From a virus: a stretch of DNA of 39,409 nt. Position numbers and translations under genes: made by a program. The notes beneath the pieces were generated by a model, which was given only the letters and a program-made list of their open reading frames with translations, was not told the DNA's origin and searched no databases. This document shows positions 37,291 to 39,409 of this stretch, one piece after another; position 1 is the stretch's first letter; each line of letters starts with the position of its first letter. The DNA lies in the IMG/VR virus record IMGVR_UViG_3300035703_000193, positions 1 to 39,409 of that record, one strand, 5' to 3'.

Positions 37291-37763
37291 GGACACTTAT
37301 AGGGGTTGACCCAGCGTTAAGAATAAAAGGAATGGCTGCCTGTATTATCGTAAACCAAACCATGATTTTTAAAAGATATAAAAGGTTTGTCGATTTTATA
37401 AAAGACGTTGAAAATTGGATGATATGGGACAACCCGATTATTTTAGTTGAAGATTCAAGCCTTCAGAATGTGACCTTTAATAATTCAATCAACCGCGCGA
37501 TTCTTTCCCGAATGAGCCGCAACGTTGGCATGAACCAAGCCGCTTCGCGAATTGCTTATGAATGGATAAAAAGTTATGATTTGGAAGCATACAATATCAG
37601 CCCTGAGGCAAAGGGTAAAAAGTTTAACAAAGACGTGTTTATGAAAGTTGTCGCAAGTGAGCGACTGAAATTTGAACCAGATTTTAAACCAGCCAAAATA
37701 AGTCAAGACGAAATCGACGCTTTTTTCCTTGCGCTTATGGCAAAAAATTACATTAAAAGATGA
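37287..37763 (+). CDS. RuvC-like Holliday-junction resolvase
   Basis: The 158-residue protein (frame starting TTG at 37287) has GVDP at the N-terminus with D8, VEDSS with E55, and SQDEIDAFF with D141/D144 near the C-terminus: the four acidic residues of the RNase H-fold resolvase active site. It would cut branched DNA before packaging or in recombination. The TTG overlaps the upstream TGA by two bases; no better upstream start exists, since IGVDP lies directly behind it. The stop overlaps the next gene's ATG. Confidence 0.75.
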   Translation: MRTLIGVDPALRIKGMAACIIVNQTMIFKRYKRFVDFIKDVENWMIWDNPIILVEDSSLQNVTFNNSINRAILSRMSRNVGMNQAASRIAYEWIKSYDLEAYNISPEAKGKKFNKDVFMKVVASERLKFEPDFKPAKISQDEIDAFFLALMAKNYIKR

Positions 37764-38095
37764 TTTATATATGTAAAAATTGCAGCTCTGAATCAAATAA
37801 TATTGATTTTGGGGAGTATTGCGAAGATTGTGGGGATTTTACAAGGGAAAAAATCATGCCTATGAAAAGAGAATATACGCATGATTTGATTTGGCAAAAG
37901 TACCTAGAGGATAAATGCCCTGTTTGCGATGGTAAAGTGGATTCTGATTCCCAATATTCGCACACCGAAAACGGAGGCAAATGTATGGCAAAGTATTTTG
38001 CTTGTGACAGCTGTTTAAGCCGTTATACCGTTGGATACAACAGAAGCCGTCAACCAATAATGTGTGAAATAACCTATAACGCTGTACACAAATAA
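37760..38095 (+). CDS. Multi-zinc-ribbon protein
   Basis: The 111-residue protein has several CxxC pairs: ICKNCSSE, EYCEDCGD, DKCPVCDG, and GGKCMAKYFACDSCLSRY, enough for two or more zinc ribbons. The arrangement resembles small zinc-ribbon nucleic-acid or protein-interaction modules. ATGA overlap links it to the RuvC-like gene. Function unknown; a partner of resolvase or transcription is possible. Confidence 0.65.
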   Translation: MIYICKNCSSESNNIDFGEYCEDCGDFTREKIMPMKREYTHDLIWQKYLEDKCPVCDGKVDSDSQYSHTENGGKCMAKYFACDSCLSRYTVGYNRSRQPIMCEITYNAVHK

Positions 38096-38107
38096 AACAA
38101 AGTAAAC

Positions 38108-38392
38108 ATGGAAAATAACGAATTAACAGACGGATTAACGAATGAACAATGGAAGGAGGCGCAAAGATGTTTTAACGCCCGTCCAAAGCCTGTCCGCTTT
38201 GCCGACACGGTAAATAGCAAACAATCGGTAATAAATTTTTACCTGAACCCTTTGATTCCTGAGACAATGCCTACTTATCAGTCAATGAATAAAGAAAGAA
38301 TGATAAGCATTTGTTACCAACTTTATCACTCAAAGGAAACCGATACTCTAAAAGAATCAGCCGCAAAGCTTATAAAACTTATAATTGATTGA
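38108..38392 (+). CDS. Hypothetical protein, last gene of the plus-strand unit
   Basis: The 94-residue protein (MENNELTDGLTNEQWKEAQR ... LIKLIID) is helical with a conserved-looking SKQSVINFYLNPLIPETMPT. It lies 12 bases after the zinc-ribbon gene and 34 bases before a terminator. No family recognised. Confidence 0.6.
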   Translation: MENNELTDGLTNEQWKEAQRCFNARPKPVRFADTVNSKQSVINFYLNPLIPETMPTYQSMNKERMISICYQLYHSKETDTLKESAAKLIKLIID

Positions 38393-38426
38393 TTACTAAT
38401 TTGTTGAATTGTTGATGTGTATATCG

Positions 38427-38454
38427 GGGCTGGCATTTGAACCAGCCCTTTTTT
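38427..38454 (+). terminator. Intrinsic terminator between the converging units
   Basis: GGGCTGG (38427-38433) pairs with CCAGCCC (38442-38448), loop CATTTGAA, followed by six T on the plus strand. On the minus strand no T run follows, so it serves mainly the plus unit that ends at 38392. The amidase gene on the minus strand ends two bases away. Confidence 0.85.
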
Positions 38455-38456
38455 AT

Positions 38457-39119
38457 TTAAAAGATTACCCCCTGCGTTTTCGCGTAATCAACCACCGCCC
38501 TTGCATGAGACAAAGCCAACGTATTTTGGAACACTGGGTCAAACATCATTAAAGCATCGTGGTAATTTGTAAAGAATCCATTTTCGCTCAATACCGCTGG
38601 CATATTTGTTTGAGTAATAACGAAAAAACTTTCTTCTTTGTCCTTATCCCCGTCCGTGGTATCCATGCGATAAACCCATTTAGGGAAAGCCTCCTGAACT
38701 TCGTTAAACAAGAACTCAGCGTAAATGTCCGACCTTGTTTTGCCCTTGCTCGTAAACACTTCAAATCCCCTTGCATTGGGCGAAGTCGCCGCGTTGCCGT
38801 GAATGCTGAGGTATAACGAATCTTCGTAATTTTTTGCGTTGATATTTGCCTTCGCCACGCGCTTTGCCAAAGTTAAATCCAAGACAGGATCGTAAACGCG
38901 CACCACAGGAAAGCCCCAGTCAATTAAATACTGCTCAATCTTTGCCGCAACGTCGCGGTTGAACACGCCCTCAAAGAACCACCCGTAACCATGGAACTTT
39001 GCGTTGTTATGCTGAGCGCACTTTGACGGATACGTGGTATAATTGTAAGGTAACTTTTTCTTTGCGTCAATACCTCCATGACCAGCGTCGATGAAGATGC
39101 AAAATTTAGATGCTTTCAT
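38457..39119 (-). CDS. N-acetylmuramoyl-L-alanine amidase (amidase_3 endolysin)
   Basis: The 220-residue protein has the amidase_3 zinc site: H14 in DAGHGG, E50 in FFEGVFN, H107 in SIHGNAA, and the catalytic glutamate in AVLSENGFF near residue 183. It hydrolyses the amide bond between MurNAc and the stem peptide. No signal peptide is present, so release depends on the holin encoded two genes upstream on the circle. The C-terminus is short, without a recognisable cell-wall binding domain. A hairpin at 39135-39162 lies 16 bases upstream of the ATG. Confidence 0.92.
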   Translation of the reverse strand: MKASKFCIFIDAGHGGIDAKKKLPYNYTTYPSKCAQHNNAKFHGYGWFFEGVFNRDVAAKIEQYLIDWGFPVVRVYDPVLDLTLAKRVAKANINAKNYEDSLYLSIHGNAATSPNARGFEVFTSKGKTRSDIYAEFLFNEVQEAFPKWVYRMDTTDGDKDKEESFFVITQTNMPAVLSENGFFTNYHDALMMFDPVFQNTLALSHARAVVDYAKTQGVIF

Positions 39120-39134
39120 ATTTTGATATTTTTA

Positions 39135-39162
39135 AGGGCGATGTAAATCAATACACCGCCCT
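39135..39162 (-). other. Hairpin upstream of the amidase gene
   Basis: AGGGCGATGT (39135-39144) and ACACCGCCCT (39153-39162) form a 10-base stem with one G-U pair (in minus-strand RNA) around an 8-base loop. It lies between the 97-residue gene and the amidase start and is not followed by a T run on either strand. It may act as an RNA processing/stability or translation-control element. Confidence 0.6.
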
Positions 39163-39194
39163 GATAGTCGCCCAAGGTAGCGATTCTTCTGCGC

Positions 39195-39409
39195 CTATAA
39201 CTTGAATCCGATAAGGGCAAAAGCTGCCGATACCAAACCTAATTTTGCTGGCAATTTTACCTCAATCTCTTTTCCTGCACATTCCCTCGATGTCTCTTTA
39301 ATCTTATCCCAAATGATTTGAGCCAGTTGGATGTATTCGCGCCACGTGAATTTTACTTTGTTGCCTTCCAAGTGTACATTGATTTCACTTGCAAGTTCCG
39401 CAAAGTTCA
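39195..39409 (-). CDS. C-terminal part of the 97-residue lysis-region protein
   Basis: This is the right-hand part of the gene that starts at 206. In the linear record it enters from the right end and stops at TAG 39195-39197. Bases 39283-39409 duplicate bases 1-127. The residues encoded beyond the join are ECAGKEIEVKLPAKLG and then LVSAAFALIGFKL. Confidence 0.85.
   Translation of the reverse strand, partial: NFAELASEINVHLEGNKVKFTWREYIQLAQIIWDKIKETSRECAGKEIEVKLPAKLGLVSAAFALIGFKL
39283..39409. repeat. Terminal direct repeat, right copy
   Basis: Identical to bases 1-127. It joins the ends of the record into a 39,282-base circle and restores the 97-residue gene. Confidence 0.95.

Noticed and set aside
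1-39409. Prophage with lysogeny genes
   Set aside because: No integrase, excisionase, CI-like repressor or host flank was found; the overlapping ends indicate a free phage genome.

Overview
The window looks like one complete genome of a tailed double-stranded DNA phage (siphovirus type) of a Bacteroidota host, most likely a flavobacterium. Bases 1-127 and 39283-39409 are identical, so the record is a circle of 39,282 unique bases opened inside a small lysis-region gene that runs across the join. A Bacteroidota host is suggested by promoter -7 boxes of the form TAnnTTTG, weak or absent Shine-Dalgarno sequences, Bacteroidota-style signal peptides (ending FGQ or FAQ) on two phage proteins, and a tail-fibre type common in flavobacterial phages. 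No integrase, excisionase or CI-like repressor was recognised, so a lytic lifestyle is the simplest reading.

Two divergent transcription units leave a promoter pair at about 25.92-25.98 kb. The minus-strand unit (25.9 kb down to 0.2 kb, then across the join to 38.46 kb) holds ssb, two small genes, a glycosyltransferase, a ParB-like/DNA methyltransferase fusion, small and large terminase, a tail chaperone pair with a T9 slippery site, tail genes, tape measure, a ClpP-type head protease with scaffold-like tail, major capsid, portal, connector, tail fibre, a secreted protein, holin and amidase. The order terminase - tail - protease - capsid - portal - fibre - lysis is unusual, because portal and head genes normally follow terminase directly.

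The plus-strand unit (25.97-38.45 kb) is the early/accessory side. It begins with a run of tRNA-like RNAs whose anticodon regions are abnormal, interrupted by a 56-residue membrane protein. It continues with a SAM methyltransferase, an adenine methyltransferase overlapping a PD-(D/E)XK-like gene, a replication-initiation-like HTH protein, a RecB/Cas4-like nuclease, nucleotide-pool enzymes (dATP/dGTP diphosphohydrolase-like and dCTP deaminase-like), a membrane-anchored glucosaminidase-like protein, a RuvC-like resolvase and many small proteins. No DNA polymerase or helicase is visible, so host replication machinery is probably recruited.

The strongest candidate for an undescribed system is a pair of about 100-nt RNAs (27438-27538 and 28947-29043). 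Each starts 4 nt after a promoter box, folds into three hairpins, ends in an intrinsic terminator placed just before a start codon, and carries a 9-nt perfect complementarity between the loop of hairpin 1 and the terminator loop. The two copies differ in sequence but keep every pairing through compensatory changes. Other notable signals are the tRNA-like cassettes, a 59-bp duplicated promoter/operator, and a 21-bp direct repeat around a 41-residue membrane-protein gene.
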